Assembly (NCBI GenBank): GCA_035652075.1
Contig: DASREL010000116.1
Location: 1 to 64,000, forward strand
Length of the DNA: 64,000 bases
Direction of reading: 5' to 3'
Origin: Gp6-AA45 sp035652075
GTDB lineage: Bacteria > Acidobacteriota > Vicinamibacteria > Vicinamibacterales > CAVVIG01
Shown here: in pieces, positions 1 to 9,051 of the stretch
Layout: the number at the start of each line of letters is the position of its first letter
Position numbering within the stretch: position 1 is the stretch's first letter
Program-made: the position numbers and the translations under genes
Notes under the pieces: generated by a model
What the model was told of the DNA's origin: nothing
Databases searched by the model: none
The model's input: only the letters and a program-made list of their open reading frames with translations

Positions 1-566
1 CTCGACGGCGGGACGTGGCCTTTCGCGCGCATGTAGACGACGATGTTCCCGTAGTGCTCGTTGTCGTGCGTGGTGTTGAACATCAACAGCAGTCCGCGGA
101 GCGTTTGCGTCGCCTTCATCGGACCGACCGTCGGCGTCGTCACGGGATCGTTGAAGTTCGCGTCCGTCGTCCCGTCGTAGACGGCGTCGCAGTACGCGAT
201 CGAGTCGTTGAGCGCTTTGACGAGCGCCGCCTTGTCGGTCAGCTTCTCAAATCCGCCCGTTGCGGCCGGCGTCGCCATCGGCGACGCGCCCTTCGCCATC
301 GCGCAGAAGAAATAGTTTGCGCTCGCGACGTGACCGATGAGCGCCGCGAACGTGCGCGAGTCCGGGTGCGGCTTGTACGAATAGTCCTCCGCCGGCATCG
401 ACGCGGCGGCGTCGGCAAGGTCGCCCTTGATTGTGCCGAACATCGCCTTGATCGACGCAGCCGCCGATGTCGACAACGCCTTATCGAACCCACCGTCAGA
501 GGTCTGCGCGCGAGCAGAGGCCGACACCATCAACACCAACGCCGTCGCGAATACGAAACGCTTCAT
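1..566 (-). CDS. DinB-like secreted protein, 3' end outside window
   Basis: The frame begins at ATG 566 and leaves the window at base 1 without a stop, so about 188 N-terminal residues are visible. AAAGGAC just upstream is a good ribosome site. Residues 1-21 form a Sec signal peptide ending ARAQ. The mature part resembles the DinB/YfiT four-helix fold: a helix with HVAS near residue 80 and HDNEHYG near residue 167 provide the histidines that bind a divalent metal in this family. Export is unusual for classical cytoplasmic DinB thiol transferases but common for Acidobacteria paralogues. The substrate is unknown. Only a few residues are probably missing, since the last visible motif is normally close to the C terminus. 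Confidence 0.75.
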   Translation of the reverse strand, partial: MKRFVFATALVLMVSASARAQTSDGGFDKALSTSAAASIKAMFGTIKGDLADAAASMPAEDYSYKPHPDSRTFAALIGHVASANYFFCAMAKGASPMATPAATGGFEKLTDKAALVKALNDSIAYCDAVYDGTTDANFNDPVTTPTVGPMKATQTLRGLLLMFNTTHDNEHYGNIVVYMRAKGHVPPS

Positions 567-641
567 AGCTGTCCTTTCGTTTGTCGAGCGATAGACGGCG
601 ACGTTAGCGTGCATGCGCACACGTCGGCTATCAACGTTTTG

Positions 642-671
642 CTGTGAACAGTGACTGTTAACTGTCGACTA
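642..671. repeat. Short ACTGT/ACAGT degenerate repeat at a gene end
   Basis: ACAGT and ACTGT words alternate over about 30 bases and run into the TAG stop (reverse strand, 669-671) of the methyltransferase on the minus strand. A similar ACAGTCG word series occurs at 17312-17340. Confidence 0.5.
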
Positions 672-1370
672 GTCTTTGACGCAGGTGACGAGCGACCAGA
701 TTCGCGGGACGTTCACTTTCTGGATGGAGATCGGTTTCAGTTCCGCCTGGGCGAGAAACGCCGGCAGATCGAGGTCCGACTTGAACCCGACGTGGACGGT
801 GAACGGTGAAATCAGGCGTTCGAGCCACGCGCCGAGGCGGTTCTGACTGCGGAAGTGATTTAGGATGACGATACGTCCGCCGGGACGGCACACACGGCGC
901 ATCTCGCGCGCCACGCCGACCGGATCCGGAACGACGCTGATCACATACGGCGCGTAGACGATGTCGAACGAGTCGTCTGCGAACTTGAGGTTCGCGGCGT
1001 CCATCTGCAGCAGCCGAACGTTGCGGACGCCTTTCCGCGCGACGCGATCGCGCGCCTTCTCGAGCATCGAGCTCGAGAGATCGATCCCGGTGACCGAGCA
1101 GTCTTTCGGATACAGCGATGCGTTGATACCCGTTCCGACTCCGACCTCGAGCACTTTGTCGCCGCTCTTGATGCCCATCCGTCGAATCGCATCGACGCGA
1201 CCGGGATGCAGCGTGGGCCCAAAGACGAGGTCGTAACCCCAGGCGAGGTTCTCGTAGACGCGCGCGACGAAGTCGTTCTCGACGACGGTTACGGACAGCG
1301 CGCGAGAGGCGGCGTCCGTTCCCAGAATCTCTTCGTTCTCATGCGCACGGTCGGGCTCAAATAAGGCCAT
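669..1370 (-). CDS. Class I SAM-dependent methyltransferase, PmtA/UbiE-like
   Basis: A 233-aa protein. The region VARVYENLAWGYDLVFG (about residues 34-50) followed by HPGR resembles the N terminus of Rhodobacter-type phosphatidylethanolamine N-methyltransferases and UbiE-like enzymes. The SAM-binding loop EVGVGTG lies near residues 75-81 and the acidic motif II region is GIDLSSSM. A CRPGG motif precedes the terminal strands. A phospholipid or small-molecule acceptor is likely, but sequence alone does not separate PmtA from other UbiE-like enzymes. The start at 1370 has a weak AGGAC site. The gene lies between the DinB gene and the homocysteine methyltransferase gene, all leftward. Its stop falls in a short repeat. 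Confidence 0.8.
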   Translation of the reverse strand: MALFEPDRAHENEEILGTDAASRALSVTVVENDFVARVYENLAWGYDLVFGPTLHPGRVDAIRRMGIKSGDKVLEVGVGTGINASLYPKDCSVTGIDLSSSMLEKARDRVARKGVRNVRLLQMDAANLKFADDSFDIVYAPYVISVVPDPVGVAREMRRVCRPGGRIVILNHFRSQNRLGAWLERLISPFTVHVGFKSDLDLPAFLAQAELKPISIQKVNVPRIWSLVTCVKD

Positions 1371-1397
1371 TAGTCCTGCGACTATACATCTGGTCCG

Positions 1398-3245
1398 TTA
1401 ACGAAGTCCATCAAGGACGGCGAGCGCGGCGTCGACATCACCGGATTGCGTGGAGACTTGCAGCCCCTGCACGGCGCTGCGCAGCTCCATCGCAATTTCC
1501 CGTGCAATCGCGATACCCTCAGCCGCCGCGCGCTCCTGGTCCCCCGCCCCGCGCATGCGCGTCAGCAACGGCTCAGGGACCCGCACGCCCGGCACCTCGT
1601 TGGCCAGAAACTCGGCGTTTCGCGCGCTCTCGAACGGGAATATCGCCGCGACGATGGGTAATCGCGCCGATTCGATCCGTTTCAAGAACTGTTCGAAACC
1701 GCGCAGATCGAAAATGGGACGCGTCATCACGAACTCGGCGCCTGCTTCGACCTTGTAGTCGAACCGGCGGAGCTCGTCGTCGACGTTCGTCGCGGCGGGA
1801 TTGACCGACACGCCAAGATGGAATCCAGTCGGCGCGCCGATCGCCTGACCGCCGACGTCGCATCCGCGGTTCAGGCGCGCGACGAGATTCGTCAACCCGA
1901 TCGAGTCGACGTCGAACACGGCCGTCGCGTCGGCATAATCGCCGACACGTCCGGGATCGCCCGTGATCAGCATCAGATTGCGAATGCCCATCGCGTGTGC
2001 GCCGAGCAGATCGGACTGAATGCCGAGCAGATTGCGATCGCGACAGGAGTAGTGCAGCAATGTCTCGATGCCCGCCTGCTGTTCGATCAACACCGCCAGC
2101 GACAACGCGCTCAAGCGCGCGCCGGCGCGCAAACCGTCGGGAATGTTGATGACGTCGACGCCGCGGATCCGCAGCGTCTTCGCGCGCGCGAGAACCTGAT
2201 CGGTCTCGAACCCGCGGGGCGGCAACAATTCGACCGCGGTGACGAATCGGCCCTGCGCCATCGCGTGCGCGAGCCGAGATTTCTGTTCGCGCGGCACGGG
2301 CGGACGCTCGACTGAAGCAATGGTCCGCTCGGCTAATGCGGATGTGGGCGAACGATCCGTCGCAACCGGCGCGAGGCTCCGCACGGCGTTTTTCAACTGG
2401 CGAATGTGCTCGGGCGTCGTCCCGCAGCAGCCGCCGACGACGCGGACGTTGTGGAGCATGAAGCGTCGCGCGTACGACGCCATGTACTCCGGCGAGCAGA
2501 GATAGATGTTGCGCCCTTCGACGTCGCGCGGCTTGCCGGCGTTGGGCTGCGCCGTCAGCTTCAGCTTCGACACCGCCTCCATGCGCTCGATCGTGTCGAG
2601 CATCGGCGCGGGGCCCACCGCGCAGTTGACGCCGATGAGCGTGGCGCCATGCTTCTCGAGTTCCGGCGCGAACTTCTCCGGCGGCGTGCCGTCGAGCGTG
2701 TTGCCGTCCTCCTCCGTCGTCATCTGCGCGACGATCGGCAGGTTCGAGATGCCGCGGATCGCATCGATCGCGGCGTTGATTTCGTTCAGGTCGCGAAACG
2801 TCTCGAGGATGAAGAGATCGACGCCGCCGTCGAGCAGCCCCTGCGCCTGCTCCCGGAAGTACTCGCGCGCCTCGTCGACGCCCGTCTTGCCCCACGGTTC
2901 GATGCGAATGCCGAGCGGACCGATCGATCCCGCGACGTACGCGTGATCGTTGGCCGCCGCGCGCGCGATCCGCGCGCCTTGCGCGTTGATCTCGTGGAGC
3001 TGTTCGGCGAGCCCGAACGATCCGAGCTTGATGCGGTTGGCGCCGAACGTGTTCGTCTCGATGATGTCGGCGCCGGCGCGCACGTATTCCTCGTGCACCT
3101 GCGCGACGAGATCCGGCTGCGTCAGGTTGAGCGCGTCGAAACTCTTGTTGATGAAGACGCCCTTCGCGTACAGCATCGTCCCCATCGCGCCGTCGCAGAC
3201 GAGGACACGCTCCGCCACGGCGTCCGTAAACGGTTTCAGTGGCAT
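1398..3245 (-). CDS. Bifunctional homocysteine S-methyltransferase / methylenetetrahydrofolate reductase
   Basis: A 615-aa fusion. The N-terminal half is a zinc-dependent homocysteine methyltransferase barrel: CDGAMGTML at 17-25, GVNC with Cys208 and GGCCGTTPEH with Cys273/Cys274 give the expected three zinc thiolates. The C-terminal half from about residue 325 is an MTHFR-type flavoprotein barrel. Bacillus YitJ has the same fusion and similar length. The enzyme would make methyl-THF and pass methyl groups to homocysteine in methionine biosynthesis; whether methyl-THF is the direct donor is not shown. The frame is open further upstream, but that stretch overlaps the channel gene in another frame; ATG 3245 (MPLKPF) gives the family N terminus. 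Confidence 0.9.
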   Translation of the reverse strand: MPLKPFTDAVAERVLVCDGAMGTMLYAKGVFINKSFDALNLTQPDLVAQVHEEYVRAGADIIETNTFGANRIKLGSFGLAEQLHEINAQGARIARAAANDHAYVAGSIGPLGIRIEPWGKTGVDEAREYFREQAQGLLDGGVDLFILETFRDLNEINAAIDAIRGISNLPIVAQMTTEEDGNTLDGTPPEKFAPELEKHGATLIGVNCAVGPAPMLDTIERMEAVSKLKLTAQPNAGKPRDVEGRNIYLCSPEYMASYARRFMLHNVRVVGGCCGTTPEHIRQLKNAVRSLAPVATDRSPTSALAERTIASVERPPVPREQKSRLAHAMAQGRFVTAVELLPPRGFETDQVLARAKTLRIRGVDVINIPDGLRAGARLSALSLAVLIEQQAGIETLLHYSCRDRNLLGIQSDLLGAHAMGIRNLMLITGDPGRVGDYADATAVFDVDSIGLTNLVARLNRGCDVGGQAIGAPTGFHLGVSVNPAATNVDDELRRFDYKVEAGAEFVMTRPIFDLRGFEQFLKRIESARLPIVAAIFPFESARNAEFLANEVPGVRVPEPLLTRMRGAGDQERAAAEGIAIAREIAMELRSAVQGLQVSTQSGDVDAALAVLDGLR

Positions 3246-3264
3246 GCGATCGAGTAATTGTACC

Positions 3265-4227
3265 TTACAGAACCGACGGACCTTCGAGGCGATCGAAGTC
3301 CGACAGGCGTGAGATATCGATCGCGACGTGATCGCGATCGGCGAGATACATGTCGCGGAACTTCGCGCCCCAGACGATGTCGTGCTTGTCGTAGCTGGTT
3401 TTCGAGTGCACCGTTTGCGCGAACGTCTCGTCGTCGGCGGTGATGAGGCAGACGATTTCGGGATCCGCGTCGGCGAGCGACGCCGCCGTGAGTCCACGGA
3501 ACGGACTGGCGTCCGTGATCGGATGCACGACGACCCAATGCACCGGCATGAAGATGATCGCGTCGCGCTCGAGGCGCAGTTGATCGAACTCGCGGCTGCG
3601 GACGCCGTCCTCGACGACCCACCGCGCGAACGACACCACCGCTTTCACGTCGGTCAAATCGTGGTTCCGAAGGTTGACGAGGCGAAACATGAGGGCCCAT
3701 CCGCCCTCGTACGGCGCGACAATCGCATTCGCGCTGAAGCTGATTTTCGCTGTGGGACGTGTGAACCGCGCGAACAGCAGTCCGCTGAGGATCGCGAAGC
3801 CGAGCAGGCCAACCAGCGCTTCGAACGACACGAGGATGTTCGCCAGCCGCGTCGCCGGGACGATCTTGCCGTAGCCGATCGTGGCGACGGTCTGCACGCT
3901 GAAGAAGACGCAGTCCTCGAAACGGCGCAGCGGATCGGCGGCGGCGCCGGCTAAGGCGTCCGGTCCCGCCAGCCAGTACAACATCGCGAAGAACACGTTG
4001 AGCGCCACGTAGCCAGTCGCCATCAGGCCGAGCAGTCTCGGGATCGGCAACGACAGCAGCGTGTGGTACGCGTTGAACGGATGGAACGGACTGAGGTCGT
4101 TGCGACGGACGTTGAACGTGCCGTCGTGGTTCAGCAGCCGGACGCGGCTGCGCTCGGACATCTTGCCGCCGAGCCCGAGGTCCTGGCGCAGGCGTTCGTG
4201 TTGCGGTGTATCGGCCACCGCGGCCAC
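3265..4227 (-). CDS. Inward-rectifier (KirBac-type) potassium channel
   Basis: A 320-aa protein with the Kir plan: cytoplasmic slide helix (about 48-62), TM1 (about 65-87), pore helix and selectivity filter TIGYG at 116-120, TM2 (about 128-153) and a C-terminal immunoglobulin-like cytoplasmic domain from about 158. The N-terminal RLLNHDGTFNV segment is typical of KirBac channels. It should form a tetrameric inner-membrane K+ channel gated through the cytoplasmic domain. The start at 4227 lies only 4 nt after the stop of the hybrid histidine kinase, so both are probably on one transcript. That suggests, without proof, that the kinase and channel are expressed together. Confidence 0.93.
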   Translation of the reverse strand: MAAVADTPQHERLRQDLGLGGKMSERSRVRLLNHDGTFNVRRNDLSPFHPFNAYHTLLSLPIPRLLGLMATGYVALNVFFAMLYWLAGPDALAGAAADPLRRFEDCVFFSVQTVATIGYGKIVPATRLANILVSFEALVGLLGFAILSGLLFARFTRPTAKISFSANAIVAPYEGGWALMFRLVNLRNHDLTDVKAVVSFARWVVEDGVRSREFDQLRLERDAIIFMPVHWVVVHPITDASPFRGLTAASLADADPEIVCLITADDETFAQTVHSKTSYDKHDIVWGAKFRDMYLADRDHVAIDISRLSDFDRLEGPSVL

Positions 4228-4231
4228 TGTA

Positions 4232-7200
4232 TCAGGCCACAGGGTTCGCGAGAAGTTCGGACAGCAGCGCGATGTCGAGCGGCTTCACGAGATGCAGATC
4301 GAATCCGGCCTCGAGCGATCGCTGCCGATCGAGATCCTGCCCGTAACCGGTGACGGCGATCAGCTTGACCGTGCCGAGCGCGGCGTCGCCGCGGAGGCGC
4401 CGCGCCAGTTCGTAGCCGTCCATCACCGGAAGTCCGATGTCGACGAGCGCGATGTCGGGCGCGAACGCCGGCGCGATCCGCAGCGCCGACGGTCCGTCGA
4501 GCGCCGTCGCCACGACATGTCCGGCCGAGCGGAGGACATCGGCGAGCGTCGCCACCAGATCTTCGTTGTCGTCGACGATCAGCACGCGACGGCTTTGCGG
4601 CGGCGCGGTCGCGACCATCGACGGCGCTGCAGCCGCAGGCGCAGCCGGCGTCGTCGACGCAGGCACACGGACCGTGAATTCGGCGCCGAGGCCGCGTCCC
4701 TGGCTGGTCGCGGTGACGGAGCCGCCGTGGAGGGCGACCAGGCTTCGCACGATCGTCAATCCCAGGCCGAGACCGCCCTGCGATCGCGCGATGGTCTGCT
4801 GATCCTGCGCAAACATGTCGAACACGGCGGACAGCATCGCGGGATCGATGCCGATGCCGTTGTCGGCGACGCGCACGCATACCTCGTCGCCCTCGCGCCA
4901 GCCATGCACGGTGATTCGCCCGCCCGTCTCGGTGAACTTCACGGCGTTTCCGAGCAAGTTCATCAGCACCTGGCCGAAGCGCGCCGGATCCGCCTCGATG
5001 GCGAGGCCCGTCTGCGGCACGTCGACCGTCACGTGGTGGCGACGCTTCTCGAGCAGCGGACCCGCCATTTCGATCGTCTTCGCGACGAGCTCCGCCAGCT
5101 CGATCCGTTCCTTGCGCAGCTCGATGACGCCGCGGGCGATCCGCGAGACGTCGAGGAGATCGTCGACGAGGCGGACGAGATGCTGCGCCTGGCGCTCGAT
5201 GATCCGCCGCTCCCTCTCGAGACCCGCGTCGCCGCGCAGTTGTATCAGCTGCAGCGCGGTCAGGATCGGCGCGAGCGGATTGCGCAGCTCGTGACCGAGG
5301 ACGGCGAGGAATTCGTCCTTCGCGCGGTTCGCCGCTTCGGCGTCGGCGCGCAATGCGTCGACGTGACGGAGCGCCACGACCTGCTCGGTGACGTCGAGCG
5401 CGATGACGAGGACGCCTTCGACGCGTCCGGTGGCGTCCCGCATCGGTGCGTAGACGAAATTGAAGTAGACCGACTCGAGCGCGCCGTCTGCCCCGCGCGC
5501 GAGCCGCGCTTCCACTTCCCGGCCGATGAACGGCTGCCCCGATTCCATCACCTGCCGCAGCAGCGTGGGAAACGCCTGGCCGCGCATCTCGGGAAGCGCA
5601 TCCTCGAAGGGACGCCCCACGACTTGTGCCGCAGTCCGCCCCCAGACCGCGCATGTGGCGTCATTCGCGAGCTCGATGACCAGATCGGGTCCGCGGAAGA
5701 TCACGATCGGGCTCGGGAACTGCATGAACAAGAGCTGCAGATGGTCTTTCTGCAGCTGCGCCTCGCGGCGTGCGGTCTGTTCGCGCGCGAGCAGTTCCAT
5801 CCGCTCGCGCGCATGCGCGGTCATGATCAGCTGCGCGTTGATCCGTGAGATCAGCTCGCGGCCCGAGAACGGCTTGACGATGTAATCGTTCGCGCCGCTC
5901 TCGATGCCCTCGAGCCGCGCTTCTTCACCCGCGCGCGCGGACAGCATCACGACCGGAATCGTCGCGGTGCGCTGGTCACGCCGCAGTTCGCGGAGCAGCC
6001 CGAACCCGTCGAGCGCCGGCATCATCACATCGGCCAGCACGAGATCGGGCGGCTGATCTCGAATCATCTCGATGGCCGTCGCGCCGTCGCCTGCGACCTC
6101 GACGTGCCAACACGGTGACAACAGACGGTACAGATAGTCACGCATGTCGGCGTTGTCGTCGACGACGAGCACCCGGCCGGGGACGATCGACCCCGTCGGC
6201 GTGCTCTCGGCCGGACGCGACACGTCGTCTGCCGGCGGCTCGGGCAACCAGCGCAGCGCTTCGCCGACGAATACATCCGAGGCCGAGACGCGCGTCGATG
6301 ACACGGTCGCCTTGATGTGCTGCGCCGGCAGGTGCGCGACGCCCACCGGGATCGACACGGTAAACGTCGTCCCTTCGCCGACGCGGCTCTCGACGGCGAT
6401 GTCGCCGCCGTGCAGCGTCACGAGGTCCTTGACGAGCGCGAGACCAATCCCCGAGCCTTCGATCGTCCGTCCCCGTGCCCCCTCGATGCGATGGAAGCGG
6501 TCGAAGACGCGCGAGAGCTCGTGCGCGGGGATACCGATGCCCGAGTCGGTGACGGTCAACACGGCGCGATCGCCGCGGCGCGTCACCCCGACGCGGATGG
6601 TTCCCGCGAACGTGAACTTGAAGGCATTCGACAGCAGGTTGAGGACGATCTTTTCCCACATCGATCGATCGACGTAGACCGGCTCGCCGATCGGGTCGCA
6701 CGCGACGTCGAACCGGATCCCGCCGCGCTCGACGGCCGAACGGAATGCGCTCGCGACATCCGCCGTCGCCTCGGCGAGATCGGTCGGCTCGTACGACGCG
6801 TCGGCGCGTCCCGCTTCGATGCGCGAGAAGTCGAGCAGCGTGTTCACGAGCTTCAAAAGCCGCTGCTGGTTGCGATAGACCGTCTGCAGATCCGGCTGCG
6901 TCAACGCGCCGGTGGCCAGCGCGTCTTCGGTCGGCCCAAGCATCAGCGTCAGCGGTGTGCGGAATTCGTGGCTGATGTTGCTGAAGAATGCCGTTTTCGC
7001 GCGATCGAGTTCGGCGAGCGCGTCGGCGCGCTGGCGCGCCTCGGCGTGCGCCCGGGCGTTCGCAATGGCCGTGGCGACGTGATCCGCGGTCAGTGCAAAG
7101 AACGAGCGATACGCATCGTCGAGCCGTCGCCGTGCGCTGACGCCGGCGACGAGGATGCCATACGAGCGATCCGTGCCGGGACGCGCCAGCGGCATCGCGA

Positions 7201-7966
7201 TCGCCGATGTGGCGCCCTCGGGATAGTCGCCCGCAGGCAACGGCCATTCGGCGATCGTCCGGCTGAGATCGATCTCCGGCGCCGCAGCGGGATGATTCGC
7301 AGAGATGCCGGCACAGTCGACGAGCGTCGCCGTGGCGCCGTCGTCATTCGTGAGATAGAAGAGCGCGAACGGCACGTCCACCGGATTGCGCTCGAAGATG
7401 AGCGCCGCGTTGCGGCACGCGTCACGGTCACTTGTCGCCGATGCGGCCGCCTTCGCGAGATCGCGCAGCGTCGTCAGCCGCCGTTCGCTCTCGACGCGCC
7501 GGGTGGTTTCCGCCACGACCGCGAGCAGGCCGGCAACGGCGCCGCTTTCGTCGCGAATCGGACTGTACGAGAGCGTGAACCAGCAGTTCTCGGCGTAGCC
7601 ATGGCGCTCGAGCGGCAGATACCAGTCCTCGACGTCGAACGCTTCGCCGCGGCGCACGCGTTCGAACTCCGGGCCGACGACGGGCCAGACCTCGGGAAAG
7701 ATGTCGCGACAGGCGACGCCCAGCGCGGGGTGCTTGACGCCCAGAATCGGGCGGTATCGATCGTTGTAGAAGAACCGGAAATCGGGTCCCCATGCGACGA
7801 CCATCGGAAACCGCGATTCGAGCATGATGTTGACGGCGGTTCGGAGGCTTTGCGGCCAGGACTCGATCGGGCCGAAGGGAGTGCGCTCCCAATTCATCGC
7901 GCGAATCAGGGCGCCCATTTCCCCACCGCCGACCAGCAGGTCGCGCGAGGGTGTCGGTATGGACAT
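4232..7966 (-). CDS. Hybrid sensor histidine kinase with two kinase cores and two receiver domains
   Basis: A 1244-aa protein from ATG 7966; a TTG 42 nt upstream is a weaker alternative. Order: PAS-like domain about 45-155, GAF-like domain about 165-305, HisKA with His333 in SHEFRTPL, HATPase to about 540 (N box NLLSNAFKF, SGIGLALVK), receiver 1 with Asp646 (LADVMMP), PAS about 745-860, second HisKA with His892 in GHELRNPL, second HATPase to about 1100, Ala/Pro linker, receiver 2 with Asp1176 (LVDIGLP). All phospho-accepting residues are intact. No membrane segment is visible, so it is probably cytoplasmic. No output domain is present; the phosphate must pass to another protein. It is directly upstream of the Kir channel gene. 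Confidence 0.93.
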   Translation of the reverse strand: MSIPTPSRDLLVGGGEMGALIRAMNWERTPFGPIESWPQSLRTAVNIMLESRFPMVVAWGPDFRFFYNDRYRPILGVKHPALGVACRDIFPEVWPVVGPEFERVRRGEAFDVEDWYLPLERHGYAENCWFTLSYSPIRDESGAVAGLLAVVAETTRRVESERRLTTLRDLAKAAASATSDRDACRNAALIFERNPVDVPFALFYLTNDDGATATLVDCAGISANHPAAAPEIDLSRTIAEWPLPAGDYPEGATSAIAMPLARPGTDRSYGILVAGVSARRRLDDAYRSFFALTADHVATAIANARAHAEARQRADALAELDRAKTAFFSNISHEFRTPLTLMLGPTEDALATGALTQPDLQTVYRNQQRLLKLVNTLLDFSRIEAGRADASYEPTDLAEATADVASAFRSAVERGGIRFDVACDPIGEPVYVDRSMWEKIVLNLLSNAFKFTFAGTIRVGVTRRGDRAVLTVTDSGIGIPAHELSRVFDRFHRIEGARGRTIEGSGIGLALVKDLVTLHGGDIAVESRVGEGTTFTVSIPVGVAHLPAQHIKATVSSTRVSASDVFVGEALRWLPEPPADDVSRPAESTPTGSIVPGRVLVVDDNADMRDYLYRLLSPCWHVEVAGDGATAIEMIRDQPPDLVLADVMMPALDGFGLLRELRRDQRTATIPVVMLSARAGEEARLEGIESGANDYIVKPFSGRELISRINAQLIMTAHARERMELLAREQTARREAQLQKDHLQLLFMQFPSPIVIFRGPDLVIELANDATCAVWGRTAAQVVGRPFEDALPEMRGQAFPTLLRQVMESGQPFIGREVEARLARGADGALESVYFNFVYAPMRDATGRVEGVLVIALDVTEQVVALRHVDALRADAEAANRAKDEFLAVLGHELRNPLAPILTALQLIQLRGDAGLERERRIIERQAQHLVRLVDDLLDVSRIARGVIELRKERIELAELVAKTIEMAGPLLEKRRHHVTVDVPQTGLAIEADPARFGQVLMNLLGNAVKFTETGGRITVHGWREGDEVCVRVADNGIGIDPAMLSAVFDMFAQDQQTIARSQGGLGLGLTIVRSLVALHGGSVTATSQGRGLGAEFTVRVPASTTPAAPAAAAPSMVATAPPQSRRVLIVDDNEDLVATLADVLRSAGHVVATALDGPSALRIAPAFAPDIALVDIGLPVMDGYELARRLRGDAALGTVKLIAVTGYGQDLDRQRSLEAGFDLHLVKPLDIALLSELLANPVA

Positions 7967-8095
7967 GATGCGACGGTCGAATCGCGGGAAAAGCAAACTC
8001 CAAACCAACTCGACCGCTGGACGCGTATGTCGTGTCGCTCTGTGGTTTTAGGCGCGGCGTATCACTTGCGCGACAGTCGTCGCTGTCTTGAATCT

Positions 8096-9010
8096 TTACA
8101 GACTACGGCCGACGTTCGACGCGATGAACTGCTTGACCATCTCGCGCGCGCGATCGGTCTGCGGTCCCGGCTGCGCCACCCATTCGTGCTCGCACCCTTC
8201 GAACACCGTGAAGTCGCACCTGCCGCCCGCGGCGCGGTACGCGTCGACGAACTGTTTCTGCACGGCCGGCAGCACGTTGTCGTCGAGTTCGCCCTGCATG
8301 ATTAGGAGCGGCACGAGCGACACCTTTTCTTTGCGCTCGAGGATTTCGAGCGGGTTACTTTCGTGGATCGTTTCCCAGGGCTTGAAGAACGTGGTCGTGT
8401 TCGTGACCATCGCGGCGCGCTTCAACTTCTCGGCATTCTCAAACCGCGCGAAGGGATTGCTGACGGGCGATCGCATGGCGACGTACGCGACGGTTGCGTC
8501 GACGTGCGACGCATCGGGCAACGGAATCGCGTTGTAGCGCTTGTCGTTCGGGCGCATCGCGAGCAGTTCCGCGACATGCCCACCGCTCGAGCTGCCGTAG
8601 ATCCCGATCCGCGACGGATTGCCTTTCCACTGCGTCGCCTTCGCTTTGAGCCATCGGACGCCGTAGTTCGCATCCTGCACGCACGCGGGATACGGCGCTT
8701 CCGGCGCTCGCGTCATGTCGATCGCGACGACCAGAACGCCGCTCGCAGCGATTGCGCGGTCCATCGGCTCTTCCGCATGGCGGTCCTTTGCGTTCCACGC
8801 GCCGCCGTGCAGATCGAGAACGGTCGGAAATGGTCCCGGCCCGCCGGGCTGGTAGATGCGAGCCATCAACTGACGGCCTGCGGCGTTCTTCCGAAACTCG
8901 ACCTCACTGACGCTGACGTCAAACTTCGCGTTCGGGTTGTAGGCCGCGGCGATGCCGACGCCGGCCATGGCCATCAGAAATTCACGACGGTCCAGTTCGT
9001 GTCGTCGCAT
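8096..9010 (-). CDS. Tat-exported alpha/beta hydrolase (HSL/esterase-like)
   Basis: A 304-aa protein from ATG 9010; GTG 9037 would overlap the promoter. The N terminus has a twin-arginine motif DRREFLM followed by a hydrophobic stretch, suggesting Tat export of a folded enzyme. HGGAW at 68-72 is the oxyanion-hole motif of hormone-sensitive-lipase type esterases, GSSSG at 139-143 holds nucleophile Ser141, and the acid/base pair is probably in QGELDDN and EGCEHEW near the C terminus. An ester, acetyl-xylan or peptide substrate is possible. The gene is divergent from the PAL-like propeller at 9052, sharing a short promoter region with a palindromic TATACT. Confidence 0.87.
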   Translation of the reverse strand: MRRHELDRREFLMAMAGVGIAAAYNPNAKFDVSVSEVEFRKNAAGRQLMARIYQPGGPGPFPTVLDLHGGAWNAKDRHAEEPMDRAIAASGVLVVAIDMTRAPEAPYPACVQDANYGVRWLKAKATQWKGNPSRIGIYGSSSGGHVAELLAMRPNDKRYNAIPLPDASHVDATVAYVAMRSPVSNPFARFENAEKLKRAAMVTNTTTFFKPWETIHESNPLEILERKEKVSLVPLLIMQGELDDNVLPAVQKQFVDAYRAAGGRCDFTVFEGCEHEWVAQPGPQTDRAREMVKQFIASNVGRSL

Positions 9011-9019
9011 ACGCGCGGG

Positions 9020-9027
9020 AGTATACT
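9020..9027. promoter_or_regulatory. Palindromic -10 hexamer (AGTATACT) between divergent genes
   Basis: TATACT reads identically on both strands and lies 10 nt upstream of ATG 9010 (minus) and 25 nt upstream of GTG 9052 (plus). The same hexamer precedes the tRNA-Leu and the 49196 gene. No convincing -35 box is visible. Confidence 0.4.
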
Positions 9028-9051
9028 GCCGCCTCACCCAAGGAGGCTGGC

